From NCBI RefSeq assembly GCF_965638725.1, contig NC_134949.1, positions 189,289,706 through 189,353,705 on the forward strand: DNA of 64,000 nucleotides. The letters run 5' to 3'. This document shows positions 11,954 through 26,000 of the stretch, in pieces; position 1 is the stretch's first letter, and each line of letters begins with the position of its first letter. The position numbers and the translations under genes were made by a program. The notes under the pieces are model-generated. The model was not told where the DNA came from and made no database searches. It saw only the letters and a list, made by a program, of their open reading frames with translations. Source of the stretch: Aptenodytes patagonicus (taxonomy: Eukaryota; Chordata; Aves; Sphenisciformes; Spheniscidae).

Positions 11954-14900
11954 TTACCACAACATAAGGAGGGAAGGCTTCTGTCCTAATAACCTTGCAA
12001 TCCACATACATTTATGAATTAAATAAGATTTTTACCTGCAACATAAAAATAATTCAAATATTTCACTTGCTGTGTAAGAGGTGACATGCCTCGTGTTCTG
12101 GAAGGCTAAGTTAGGACTAAAATGGACTGTACCTTGGCTGAATAAAGTAAGATACTAGCATAGCGGTACTGCAACCTGAAATAACAGAGTTCCAGCATGA
12201 TTTTTTCCTAATCATTTTAGCCCTTTCTCTGAATAAAACTTAAAAATTACAGTCTATATCCAATGGAAGATGATGGTACTGCTGCATATGAATTATCAAG
12301 TGGGAAGTTATGAAACAGTATAGCATTGCATTTTTATATTAGGAATGGAAATTTCATGTTTCTGGTTCTGTTGATGGATCCATGCCAAATTAATGAAAGT
12401 GGGAGAATTTCCAAGGTGGCAGAAGAAGCATAAGAGTTGAATGAATCTGAAATTACCCTTATAGAAAAAGATCTGGAGAATTAAATAGAGAATAATCACC
12501 TTTCTTCAGGCACTGTATACCTCTCTATAGCAAGGATGTAATTCTTTATTAAATTCTATAGACTGGATTAAACCTTGAACAGAAAGAACCTAATTTCTTG
12601 TTAAATTTCTTAACTTTGTAGAGGAATTTTTTTTATAACTCTATTTCATTCTACAGAACCTATAGAAATGGATTTTCCACTTCACTAGGTCTACTGCATA
12701 CTGCATTTCCTGACTTTAAAAGATAGCAAACAAAGATCATCCTTTGTGAAAAGGAACATTTATGCTTCCACTGACCAAGCCAGTCTCTCTTCTTAGTGTC
12801 AAAGGGTGAAAGGAGTAGATGTCAAGGATGCTGAGATCTTCTGCAGAGAGAGGAAAGAGCAGAGAGGAACCAAAGCCCAGTATACATAATCTCCACAAGA
12901 GAGGGCACATAGTCATAAAGAGGACTAAAGCTTCTGCTGTTCTTATGTCCACCTGGGACACCTGGCTTAGGACCATGGTTGCCACTAATACTGTATATAG
13001 CTGTGTTTGACTCTAATGGAGAATTAAGGTGAAAGACTTCAGTCTGCAGCTATCTTGTGACACAGAAGTTTATTCTACACTAGTCACGTACATTTTGTCA
13101 TCTGGATGGCTCTCCAGTCTCTTCTGACTCTATTGACCAGAAGCAGGATAAATATCTCAATCTCTGAGGTGCCCTAGGGTATCTAAGATATCCACATGGG
13201 ACTGACAGATATGATGTAAGACCTATGGTAGACCTGTGTCCTTCTGAAAGGCCAGGAAGGAAATCATAGAGAAGCTGAAATGGCACTGGACATTGTGTAT
13301 GGATTGTTGAATCAAGCCATAGATTACCACTGAGTGTAATGGAAACTTAGACAGCTAGTTCACATGTACCTCTCTACCTTTGGTCTTCTCAACCTGTAAG
13401 CTAAATCCCACCCACTTTGTCTCATTAGGTTCTGTTCAGTTGCCTAAACATAATTGTTGAGTGCCATTCAAAATTTTCTAGGATATCTTCTGGGAGATAC
13501 CTGAGACTGGGAGATTTAGACCAGAAGAAACAGAAGACCCACGCTCTTCTGGGCCAACATGTAGAAGCCAGAGGGAATACCCCACGGTCTGTGTTTAGCT
13601 CACTGCCAATGTTACACAGCTGTGTTGAAACTATATTATAGAGTTTCACTTTATTTTGGGTTTAGTTTTATTTCTAATAAGCATTTTACAGAATATGGTA
13701 AAAGAATATGTAAGAGAGATCTTTGGTGAAGTCTTCTGGAGTAACCGTTGTTTGCCTGAGAATAAATTCAGAGGGTCAAGGGGTCCTTTTCAGTCCTGTG
13801 TTCCTAACTAAAGAAATTATTTATTATTAGTTTAAATGTTTGTATTTTTGATGCTGACAATATAGATCAACCTCTGCTATCAATCCTTTGGCTAGCATGT
13901 GTACATGGCTAAGTTAACAGTTTTACACTTTCCAACAAACTAAATCAGTCATGTTCAGATAGCTTTCCCAATATTTTTCTTATCTGATCATTGCATGCCT
14001 TTCGAAGTGCCAGCTCTTCATGCCAAAAATTCTATACTAGGAATGGAAATGAATCCTACCTCAACTTCCTGTGTGTGTACATATGTTTGTAAATGTTGTG
14101 AGGTGTCAGGCCAGTCCTGCAAAACAGCTTCAGAAAGCCCTGAGGAACCATTACAGTAGTGAGGTGCTGTGTCAGTTCAAAGGTGCTCTGGCCATGTTTC
14201 TCCAAGAAGCCTGAGGAAGACAGACAAAGCAAGCAGGAGAATTTCTAAATAACATGTTAAGCCAGCTGGTTTGAGGCTTGGTGATACATTTATTTCAGCA
14301 CCAAGCATTATATAGACATGATTAAAAATAATGACAGCAAACAGATGGTCACTCTTCATGGAATTATACTGAAGACATTTGTGGATTTTTTTTCTTTGAA
14401 TGTATTGCAACAAAATAATTTATTTAACAATCATGCTGTGTCTTAAAAAGTAAAGAAATTTTAATACTAGTCAGCTTGTTTTATAAGAATTTTTCACCTA
14501 AAAAGATGATGGAACTAAAACACAAACATGCTTCCAAATATTATTTGGACATTACGTATAAGTAACATTTGTTTAAAATGTGTGCAAAAAACCAGTGTAA
14601 TAAAGCATGTTAATAGTGTTTGGAAAGATTATCTTTTTTTTTTCAGGAATATAAACATATTGTTCAGTAAGGAAATATGCAGACATATTTAAAAGCTTTA
14701 ACCTCGCGAAAAGCTTGATCTGGACAGAGTACATTAGCCTTAAGTTGTTTTCAGGGTGAATAACCTTTATAAATATAAATATTTTTAATAGCGACGAAGG
14801 GCAAGCTGGTAACAAAGGGTTATTGAGAAAGATCAGTGAATAATCCCATCACATGCATCAATCTTACACATCCCATGAGCAGGTCTCTTCACTTATTTCC

Positions 14901-17900
14901 CAACAGTGTGCCATTAAGGCCTCATCATGAATTTCTCTGTCAGGTTCAATCCTATTGACTTCAGTTTTGTCTGATTGAAGAGTGTATACTTGGTCTTTAC
15001 TTGTGTGAACAATTTATAAGTTTTAAAATAAACTTTTCTCTCTGTATATTTCAGTTGAACCTTGTCACTTTTCTGCTAGCTTTGCTTATAGCAGATGTTG
15101 CTGAGAATAGGAGGCAGGACTACAAAATTGAGCTATTGTACTGTCAGCCCATCTCTGTGAAACCCCACTGGGGTTGTGTGCAAGCACGCAAAATGTGTGC
15201 TTTCTCCCCTTCAGATATGTGTCCCAAATGAAGGATGGCTGTGTGTGGCAGCACCTGTGGTTATTCCATTAGCTCAAGGGACAGAGACCTGCACTGCAGA
15301 GCTACAGATTCCACCTCTTCTGATGGCTCCTCTCAGTTCTCTGTAGTGGAAAATAGACCTTATTTTCAATTTGATTCTGCTAGAAAATGGTAATTATGGA
15401 TTTGAAAATCCTGATCTTACAGTGTTGTTTTTACAGTTTTTATGTTATTAAACTACCAGAATATCAGAGATGCAAAGTCAAGCACTTAAATTATCAAATG
15501 TATTATCTAAGGTGCCTAAGCAATCTTAAATCTGCCTCTCTTTCAGTGTACCCTTCTGATATGAGATCACATTATAATTTTCAGGTGGTTCCCTTGCTTC
15601 ATTTGTTAGAAAGCTAGATATCGTTGAGACTACCTGAAAGAATCAGACTGGTAAAATTCATGAGGTTTTGCCTGTAAGATCCATACCTTGTTTACTGCAG
15701 AGACTGGTGTGTTTGTAGTGAATTCAGCGGGGAATTGAGGAGCATAAGAGGTTTTTTCTTGTGGTTAATGTAGTCAAATATCACCCTGGACATACTTCTG
15801 CCACAAGTGCCCTTAAATGAAAAATGATGCAATAAATGTTTCTCTCGGAGTACTTGGAATGGAATTATTCTAATTTACTTTGAATGACTGAACTCATCCT
15901 TTATGGACAATGGAAAGGAATAGACATTACTAGATTGTCATCCCCTGACCTCTCTCATTCTCCATCTTGAGAATGACTGGAGAAATCCTAACACCTACAA
16001 ATCGCAAGTGAAATCAAAAGAAGCCGCATTTTGATCATAGAAAATCAGGTTCTAGATGTTTCATATGTGGCACAAAATATTAATGGACACTTGTGTTGTG
16101 CTGTGTGGATGTGTCAGCTTAGTTCTGGAAACAATTTATGCATGCAAAAGAAGGTGTCTTTCCAATTTCAAACCTCCATACACTCTTCAATAAACATGAC
16201 AGCTCATTGGCTTGGACTGGCATCAGCTCAAGAGTCTCTGCACCAGGTGACATTCCCAGTAGTGCAGTGTAGGATATGTGTAGTCAAGTCTTAAATCTCA
16301 TTTTAACTTAGTGGTCCAGTTGGACAATGGCATAATCTGTATTTTTCAGATACATTATTTCAAATTTCTGAAACACAAGAACAATGTCCAAAAGAAAATT
16401 AAAAAGAATCATGCATGATAAATGTGATTTGGGGATACATACATAAAGACTTGAATATAAAATAGCATTCTATAGTTATGGGTTTAGAGCTAAATCCCAT
16501 GTCCAGTAGAATTCCCATTGTGGATCTTTGTGAGTATTTAGTCAGCTTGCCAATTCCTTGTGTCCTGGTTAACTGAGGGAGGTAGGAATTTAATAATAAT
16601 AAAAAAAGAATCAGTGTGTATAAGCACATAACTAACTAATGTGACTTAATCTATGTATATCAGGGGGCTAGCATATCTTGACAGTTTTGATAGCTTGAAT
16701 ATCTGGGGGGAGCAGAAAAGAGAGAAAGATCCTGAGCTGGTATGTATAGCTTGGCTACAATGGTTACAGCTATTTTCACCATCTGAGAATTTAGTTGCTC
16801 TTATTACTCCATTATCATACGCCATAAATCCTACAGACCACACTATGCTATTATACATGTTGTTTATGCTGTGCATTTGTAAAAAAAAAAAGTAAGTTTT
16901 AGAAACATTTTAGTTCTTTTTTTTTTTATTATTACTATTTTTCATGCCCTTCTACTTTGAGTCAGGTTGGCTTCTTTACCATGCCTTCCAGAGCATGGGA
17001 TACAGAGGGAAAGGAAAATGATAGCTAATAAATTTTTGAAGCCTCTAAAAATTACCTTCTGTAAAATAGCTTTTCTATACATAATAATGTCACTGTTTTA
17101 TGGCCTGATGTTGCCTGACCATCTATTATGAGAAGCTGAGGCCCCTTTTCAATGGTGTAAAGCTCACATTTATAGCCTTATGTGGTTGTAAGATATTGGC
17201 CCTTAAACATGTTACTTACGGGATAGAGAGAATTGCCTATTCTGGGGCTGAGTATTATTTGAATGCATAGGAAGGGAAACAGGGGAAACATGATTTTGAT
17301 AGTGTGTCTGAAAAAATATACTTCAGAAATACATTTAAAACTAAATATAAAATTTTGACGCTAAAAGCCCCAACATATCACTGACTACCAAGATTTTACT
17401 TCACTGTGTTGATTCATTACCATGGTTCTGTGTGGGAATACAGTACTAGCTGGAGTAGAAGTCATTTCGAAACAATCCTAAAGAATTTATTCTAACATCC
17501 ATTGAGTTAATAAAGCTTTTAATAAGGTAGAGTAAGAGAAGTAGCAGACCTTAACTGGGTAGTTTTGCAAAATGATGAATGCTTAAGGTAACTCCCAAAT
17601 GAGGTTCATATTAGAAAATTCAATCACTAGTTTTACAAAATCCACAAAGCTATAACGTCACTGTTCATCAGAAAAGTGTCAGGTCCCCTGTGTTTGTATT
17701 GTAAGCCTAAAATTGTATATTTGTGATATCTGAAAGATGCATTTCTTCAAAATATTTCAGTGAAAGAATCGAAAATGTTCAATTTTGAATGGCTGTTTGT
17801 TATTTTTTTTCAATGTATTTACCACCTGTGGTTATTAACCCTTAGCATTAATGAATTCAGGATTGCAAACACCTGCTACTGCTTCTAGTTTAGTCCCTTA

Positions 17901-20900
17901 CCAGGATCAAACTTTACATTGTTGGAAGGGGAATTTCATCTTTCACTGCATAAATTATGCACATATTTTATTTGGTCAAAAATATGGGAATCCCATACCT
18001 TTATTGGAATTCTACTTGCAGTTTGTAAACCTGATATTTATGTTCACAGTTCAGAGCAGATGATGAATAAATATGAAGTGGGTAGGATGGAGAAAAAGGT
18101 TAGAGACTTTAGCAATTTCTTTTATTGGGTACCTTATTTGCAACTATAAAGTTTGTACTGTACTCTTGAACCCTATTAAGATGCAAGGAGTTCATGTTTA
18201 CCATACCTGTGTGGGAAGGAGCTGATATTATATTTGAACGCTCTCTGCATGTTGGATTTTTAGAACACAGGTTTCTAAACTCAGTGACATTAGATTGAAT
18301 CTTTTCATATGGTTACTTTAGCTTGAAAATCTTTTTCTACTTAGTAAAATCTTGTGTTTTAAAGTGCTGCTGGAGCTGCACGGGAGTTTTATCTGCATTA
18401 AATCATCATGAAAGATCACAATATTGAGTCTCAGAGGTTTTAGATATATTAACATTCCAATAGGATGCTGAAGATCTTTTTTTACTAGCAAGAACTTGAT
18501 GTAACTTGACCTTATAATAGGAAAATAGGATTTTTCTATTCAGGTTTTCTAAATACAGTGTCAGTGCAGATGTGGGGAGAAAGACATTGTAGTGTTTTAA
18601 ACACCTCTTACAGTAACTACATTTACAGTGCTGGTAAAGAGGCTGTATTTAAGTTTTTCCCTTAGGAAATCAAAATTAAGTACTCCTATTGTTGTCTCCT
18701 CTTTATATCTCACACATGTGCATTGTATTAGGCTCTTCTTTTGGAAATATTGCAGAGGAAAGAACATTTTGTGAAAGAATCCTGGAATGCTTCAGTTCAG
18801 TTAGTTTAAGGAAAGAGATTAATAGAAATTTCAGCTGAACACAAAAGCAGCCCGGAAACCTTGAGACAGTTGCTTAAAAATTGCTTTTTCATGATTGCTG
18901 AAAACTACATTGCTATTCTGTATTTTTAAAAAAAATCCAGTGTGTTGCTCTAGTATGATCAATCCTCTTGTCCAGTATGAGTATTTTAATATTGTCTGCA
19001 TATCTTCAAATTTAGATCTTACGTTATTATTCAGATGCAGATTTTGATAAATATAAAAAAGGAACCTTAATAAACAAACAATAATGGATTAGGTGGACAG
19101 ACTATAAACACAGGAGGCAGGATAACTGCAGGAGCAATAGTGGTTCTCAGGTTACAGGCTACCTAAAGAACAATCTTCATGCAAAGAAAAGAAGAGAAAA
19201 GTGACAGATACACTAGAAGGCTAATGCTATGTTAAACACTAAAAAAATATTATAAGACGGTATTGATAAAAATTCAAAAGCTTGCTTTAAATGTTCTCCT
19301 AGCTCAAAAGCACTCCAAAAACTTTGGGAAGCAAAAGACTTTTATGTACTGTTTTAATTTGTTTCTTTTCTTTTTTTTCTTCTGCTGTTACAAGGGCAAG
19401 AATAGCTGACTCTCAGGGTCATGGCAAATTGATTTTGTGTTGTACACTTAAAAGGAGATTTCTAAAGTTTTGTTTTACTATTACTTGTTCTGAAAGATTT
19501 CCATTTTTATTATTGATTTTGATTTTTTTTCTTTGCTGTGCGATGCTTTAGGAACAAATGACATCATTTCCACGGAGCAAAAGTATACTCCTGAATGTAA
19601 TACCTGTGAGCATTTTGGTGTTGTACACCAAATTTAAAACAAACCAGACCAAAACCCCCAATGCATTAGAAAATAACTGCAATGACTATTGTGTGGGTTT
19701 TTTTTTTAAACTGTAACAGATCTGCTGCTTTAAAGGGCATAACCCTCAATATAAGAGGTGGGTGTTGGAGGGCAGAGAGCTAATCGTGGGATTAATGTAG
19801 ATTTCATTTATAATCCCGCCTGTGTTTATATGCCTTTATCCACTGCTAGTGTGGAAACAGGACAAATCCCCTTTTAATTCTTGTTATTAATGAAGATTTG
19901 TGCCTTCAGTGCAAGCCTTGTGCTTGGGAAATACATAAGCTTACCATTGCAGCTGGAGGACTTAGAGGTATTATTCCTCAGGGACTTGCAGTACCATCTC
20001 AAGTTCAAGATATGCACGGTGGGAGCACATCTGTTGATACGTCACATCATGTTGCATTCTGTTCTGATACAGATAGGACCATAGTGAAATACATGGATGT
20101 GGAGAGCAGAGCTTGTCACCAGTCCCATGCCATCCGTCCTGGCTCTTGACCATTGTCACAGAGTTATGCTGAGCTGCACCAAGTTACTCTGAAGAGTGTA
20201 TAAATCCTGAGCAGGCATACATAGACTCAGTACTATTTGAACAGGACACCTAACGTTAGTCCCAGTTCTTTTTGTTCATTTAAGGTTTTTGTTCATAGTT
20301 AACATGGTAATACCTGAACTCAGAAGAGAGGATGATAACTGTTGTGAACGACGCGAGGAAAGGGATGGATAGTACATACAATAATTTCATCAAAGTTAAC
20401 CATTCCAACTTTGTACCTTCTTGGCCAGAGCCAAATTGCTGAAGTATCTTTTTTCAAAGAGTAAACAAAAAACCCCCACCCAAACTCAGCTGAGTGTTGC
20501 ACAAAGTCCTTTGCCATACTTTCTGGTTGGAAGCACATGGTTCAAGGACTTACACACCACTTCTACCTTTGGAACTTCTTAGAAGGTACTTTTGAACATT
20601 TTTTTGGTTACCAGACTGTACTTTTGGAACATGCCTTACTCTCTTTGCTGAGTATACAGATGCTGAGGTCTCAGCTTGAAGATCTGATATGAGGCGCCCA
20701 AATTTTAGTGCAGTGTAAGAAAGACAGCTAATATAAACTGAATGGCCTTTGCTTTTTGTTCTTTATTGACAGCCTCAGTACAGCATTGTTTGTCTGAAAC
20801 TTCTGTCTCTGAATCCTAACCAGTTCATCTTGAAGGCTATGTTATAATCAAATGTTTTATTATCTTTGTTTCTGTTGATGTCCTATCAGATAATATGCTG

Positions 20901-22957
20901 TTGGGAGCTTGTGTCTGACCAATGTACAACACTAATAAATAGACTATCTGCCCTTCCCTGTGGTTTGAGGCAGCATTGTGGAGTGTGCAGGCTGAGCTAC
21001 AAAAGGAATGTAGAAGGAAAAAAAAAACAAATATTATAACAAGAATGACTCAAATTATAAGGGAGAGAAATCTTACAAAGATTTTGTTGATGAAATTACT
21101 TTCTTCACTGCATGAAAATTAAAGAATCCCTGGACCCAAGCCCCTTTAATACCCCAAACAAGGCTCTTGCCGCCACAGGAAGTCAATTGTCTCCATGGCA
21201 ACCAAAACAAATAGTGAATATTGCCTTAGCAGCCACAAAGAATAAAAGGTGCATCTAAAATTAATTTATGTCTTGGGATCAGACACTTGAGATGAGACAA
21301 CTGGTCCATAAAGTACCCCAGAGGAGATAGTAAAAGGAAAACAAAGTCAGTCCCTTGTTGAGTTATCGAGGGAGCTGTGCCTGGAGTGCATAAATTTGCT
21401 TTTCCTCTTTTTTGAAAGAAGAATATTGTCAACCTGTCCATATTTACATGGATACTCCCTTAACTCTCCTCTATAAATCTAATTCTTGACAAAGAAGATT
21501 TGGTAATAATTGCCTGAAAAGGCAGTTACCTCATAATCTCCCTCATTGTGCTGAAGGATCTGTTCTTTATTGTGTTAATTAATTTGGGATGAATGAATTT
21601 CTTCCTATTTTCTTCCCTGTCTTAAAAAAAAAAAAAAACAGAATTTGTTTCATAAATATTCCAGTAGAATAAAGAAAAGAAGGATTAGCATGCAGACCTG
21701 GAACTATATAAAGATTCCATTACATTTATAAAATGAGAAGACAAACTCATGATAGAGTTATTTGTAAAATAAATCAAAATAGAGAAAAGACCACCAAAAT
21801 CATGTGATTTCTGTGTAACAGTGCAGCTAATCTAGTTATTTGTGCATTTGCAGTCAACACCAATACCATATTTCTCCTCGGAATCCTCCTTTTCTGGACA
21901 GCTTCTTACTGCTGCGGGATACACTGCTCCTGCTGTAAAAACAATTCCATTGCATATGTCTGATTGTGTAAGTGAGCTTTGGTTCATGCTACAGGACCTA
22001 TGGAATAGCATCCCTATCACAAATGCCCTAAATCGTTGACATTTAGGAAGACCTAACTAAGATGAGATCACTCGTCATATATACTCTGTTTCTTATACTA
22101 GTCCCTAAGCAACTCTGTTGGCCACAGTTAGAGTAGTGGGTAAGGTGAGCCTTTGGTGTGTTAGGGCATTTCTCATGCTTTTACAGTAAGCATAAATAAT
22201 GCCCAGAGTTTCAAAATTCTTCAAACCTGGCATCTCCTACTACAACACCTAAATAAGTGAATTTTCAAAAAGCTTTTTCTCAGGTAGACCTGCTGTGTAT
22301 TGAACCCTTTGAAAGTCTGGCCCTTTGCCTGAAATTTTTATAGATTTTACTTCTTTGTGTATTATGAAAAGTAAAATTTAGTTTTGTCTTAAAAGTATAT
22401 TTTTTCTTCCCCCCCACCTTGAAAATGTAGTATTGTGATATTTGTATCGGCAAAGTGGTAAAAAAAAAAAAAGACTGAGCCATTAGTAAGACATAGCAAA
22501 AAGAGTCTGAAAAATTACACAGATAGGGTAGAATTGCTATTATTTAAATTCAATTATACTTTCTATGCATTTCAGCTTTTGCTATGAGTTATCATCTTTC
22601 TATAGTATAATACAAAGACAAAAATCTAGTAAAGAATTTTGATCCATCTGCTTTCCACAGCTGATGACATTTTCTCAAATGTAACAAAGTAAGAAAGTTA
22701 AAGAGGATTTCTTGCCATTTGAATATTATTACCAGTTGTTAAATGATGAAAGGACATTACAGCCAGCTCTAAGATGTCCCCAAAGAGAAGAGACTGTGCT
22801 TGGTACATTTTTTTCCTTTTGTTCAGTTATTAAAAATAGAAAACTACCGTATTAGAAATATTTTTGAAATGGTGGTCTATGGGCTAAAGTTGACTGCAGT
22901 GTGCAGTCACTGAAAATAATTCAGCACACCTTTTCTTGTTAGCTGTAGAGACTCATC
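11954..22957. other. Long AT-rich non-coding stretch
   Basis: About 11 kb without a supported gene. It contains ordinary homopolymer runs (for example 16,880-16,890, 16,918-16,928 and 21,625-21,639) and scattered short frames without domains. The phrase CCTATTGACTTCAGT near 14,951 resembles a motif I recall from very old amniote repeats, but it is too short to annotate as one. Confidence 0.45.
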
Positions 22958-22958
22958 T

Positions 22959-23027
22959 ATCCCGGATGGCTCAGTTAGTAACTGAAGCCAGACATGGTGA
23001 ATCTGAGCCTTGGCTGCCAGTACTTTT
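22959..23027 (+). pseudogene. tRNA-like fragment (weak)
   Basis: The bases CCCGGATGGCTCAGTTAGTA (22961-22980) resemble the acceptor/D-arm half of a tRNA, with a near-match to the polymerase III A box. CAGAC...AATCTGAG (about 22,989-23,007) resembles an anticodon stem and loop. The T-arm/B box is not recognisable, so this cannot be a working tRNA gene. It could be a decayed tRNA pseudogene, the head of an old tRNA-derived SINE, or chance. Confidence 0.3.
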
Positions 23028-26000
23028 GTTTTCATTCATTAAATTTCATTAAAGAAAATACAAATCTTTAAAATGAAGTCTTGCTGTCACTTTAGCAATT
23101 TTTTTCATGAAGAGGCAACTCTGTGTGATTGTAATGCAAAATGTGCCCATGAGATAATCTTTTTCTCAAGTAATTTAAAGTTTAGACATCTAGGCTATAT
23201 TTGTCAGAACATTCATCAGAGTTGAGGAAGTAGGGCAGGCTGGTGCACAATGCCCCACATCTTTGTTACTAAACTGTGGTGGCTCCAAAAACATGTGGCC
23301 ACATGTGACATACCTGTTGTGAATAGTCCCTGGTACACTCTAGTTCCTAAGCTGTGCCCAGGAGCTATTTGGGAAAGTGGTAATTGGCATTGCCCAAAGT
23401 CATGCCAGGCAAAGTCTGAGTAGGTTAACACCACCGAAGGTCTGGTTCCAGTGCCCGGAAGGGATCCTGTGCATTGCTTACTTTATTAGCATATACCTGT
23501 CCCCAACTTAGGCACCTGTCTTAGGACAGGAAGAATCCTGTCCCTGTGTGGAAATTCCTGTCTTTTTCCACTCATTAATAAAGGAGTATAAATGACCAGT
23601 TAGGACCACTTGCCTATGTTTTAGAGGGCTGAATCCAGAGAATCTGAATATAATTCCTACAGATATCTGTTGTGTTTAAAATATTTTCTTCAGACATTAT
23701 CTTATACTTTCTTATCACAAAAGATCCACACAGGACCTTAAAAAGCAGAAGAAGAATCTTTTAGATAAACTGATGTGAAAACTTATTCCTATATACTCTG
23801 TCTTGGACAAACTAGGAAACCTAGAAAAGAATCAAAGAATATGTAATAAGAGAAACAAATGAAGGAAAACTCTTATATAATAATTTTATTTATTGAATAA
23901 GGACAGCATCTCAAAAAAACAACCTGGAATATAATGGTTCATGTTAGTAACTGTACTGTAAATATGATTTCAGTACTTTAAAGAGGATGCCTACTTAAAT
24001 AATCAGACCTTGAACAATATTCTGTTCTAGAACTTTAAGTCTTTTAAAAGTCATTGGTAAGAAATCTGCTCAAATCATCCCCTACATGATTAACATAACT
24101 AGCCCTTTTTGTAACACTACAGCACTGTTGTTCAGTGTGATCTAATAAGCATGTAAAATACTTGAATATAAAATACAAAACAGTGAAAGAGAAATACAAA
24201 ATTGTGAGTAGAAAAGAAAGGAACAATTCACAACATGGACACATGTCTTTATGCTAAGAAGGGGTTAAAATCTAGAAGATATAACAAGACATAATAAACA
24301 AACCAGGAAAATTAGGGAACTTGGACAGAATTTACGTATTTCATAAAAAGATAAATGAACAAGTGGAATAAATTTACAGTAAAGGCAATTGAAATAAAGA
24401 TTATAAATAAAATATGAAATATAAAGTATAAATGAGGTTGGAAGACTTAGATTTATTTCCTGAGAAAGAGGAAAGTGAATGATCATAGAGGAAAAAGTGG
24501 GAAGGTGAGACTAATATATTAAAAATGGAAGGTTGTAATTGCATTCAATGAGTTATTTTTCATACTTCATTGAAGTAATTGTTAAAGATAATTTATAATA
24601 TATAATTAATAAACAGGAGTCAAGATGAACTTTTTTTTTACTTGTAATTTTGGAAGACCCCTTGACAAAATGGAAAATGGTCAAAAAGGGCAGCAGTACA
24701 AATAATGAGCATTATGTATAAGCTAAGCACCTGGTACTTTACATGGAGAAGTTACAATGTAAATATTTAAAGAGAACAGATGAATGTGAGGACTCCCAAC
24801 ATAAAATAAAATAGGAATAATAAATACCCTGCAAGTTTGAAAGGTCAAAAGTCTCTCAGACACAGATTAAATTTTCATGGTGTTTTCACTGGAAATATAA
24901 CTGTGTTCCCCTAACAGAAACATGACCTCAATTAATTTGTGTTCTAAACAGAGGAAAAGCAATACAGAACAGCTTTTTGTTATTTTAAAATAAAAATAAG
25001 TATGCTAAAAATCTTCCATATACAATAAGCAATTCATATAACAATGAATATAAAGTTTTCCCTCAATTCCTCTTACACATTCAATAGCAGAATCTTTAAG
25101 AGTCAAAAGATTTGCTGTTAAGCATCTGCAAATGTCCATTAGATAACCGCATTTGGGGCTTTTTTAAAAAAAAAAAATATTTTTATAGTTAAAGAGAACA
25201 ACAACACTATGTAAGGATACACAGCATCATTTCAAAAAAGAGAAAACAGGGATCTAACCCTGTAATAACCTGACTTTAGTGGGACTGTGTCTGTGTATAA
25301 AGATACTTCTGTTCTAAATCCTGTTAACGTTCGTGCCTTGGGCAATATGTTACAGAAGACAAAGAATTTCACTTTTACAGTCAGTGCCACAATACTGAGA
25401 CATCAAGAACACTAACCTCAGCCAAATCTTTTAAAGCTGATGTTCTTTAGCTCAGTGTTTTGACAATGGCTTTCTCAAGGGCATATCCCTTTTAATGTTA
25501 ATTTATTTGCAGTCTTTTGTCTCCATAGGAAGAATCAATGCCATTTAATACTCAAACCTCCTGGAGGGGAAACAGCAGAAGCTGGGTTAGGTAAAGTCCA
25601 GAATAAACTTTCAATCAGCATAGTATGAAAGTGTACAAAGACCCTGAATTATTCTGCCTCCCCACAACTGATAGCCTACAGCCTGAAGGTTACTTTTCTC
25701 TGGCCACCTTTTCCTCAGAAGAGATGTGTAACAGTCCAGTGTCTTCCCTGTTCCTGCGTAGTCCTGTATTTACCACCCATGCCACTCTGACTAGGAGAAG
25801 TAATAAGATAGCTGGAAGGCACCTGTCTTGTAAATGTGAGTGACTCAGTAGAGATCACTGGGCTAAGTCACCAAGGAGGGACCACAACTGAGATTCCTTT
25901 ACCTTAGCTATAGCATATTCCTAGCCCTGTGGTTGAAACGGTTGCCCATCATATACAACAGGGACCACAGGAGTGAAAGGTGGGACTAGAGCTTGCAGAA

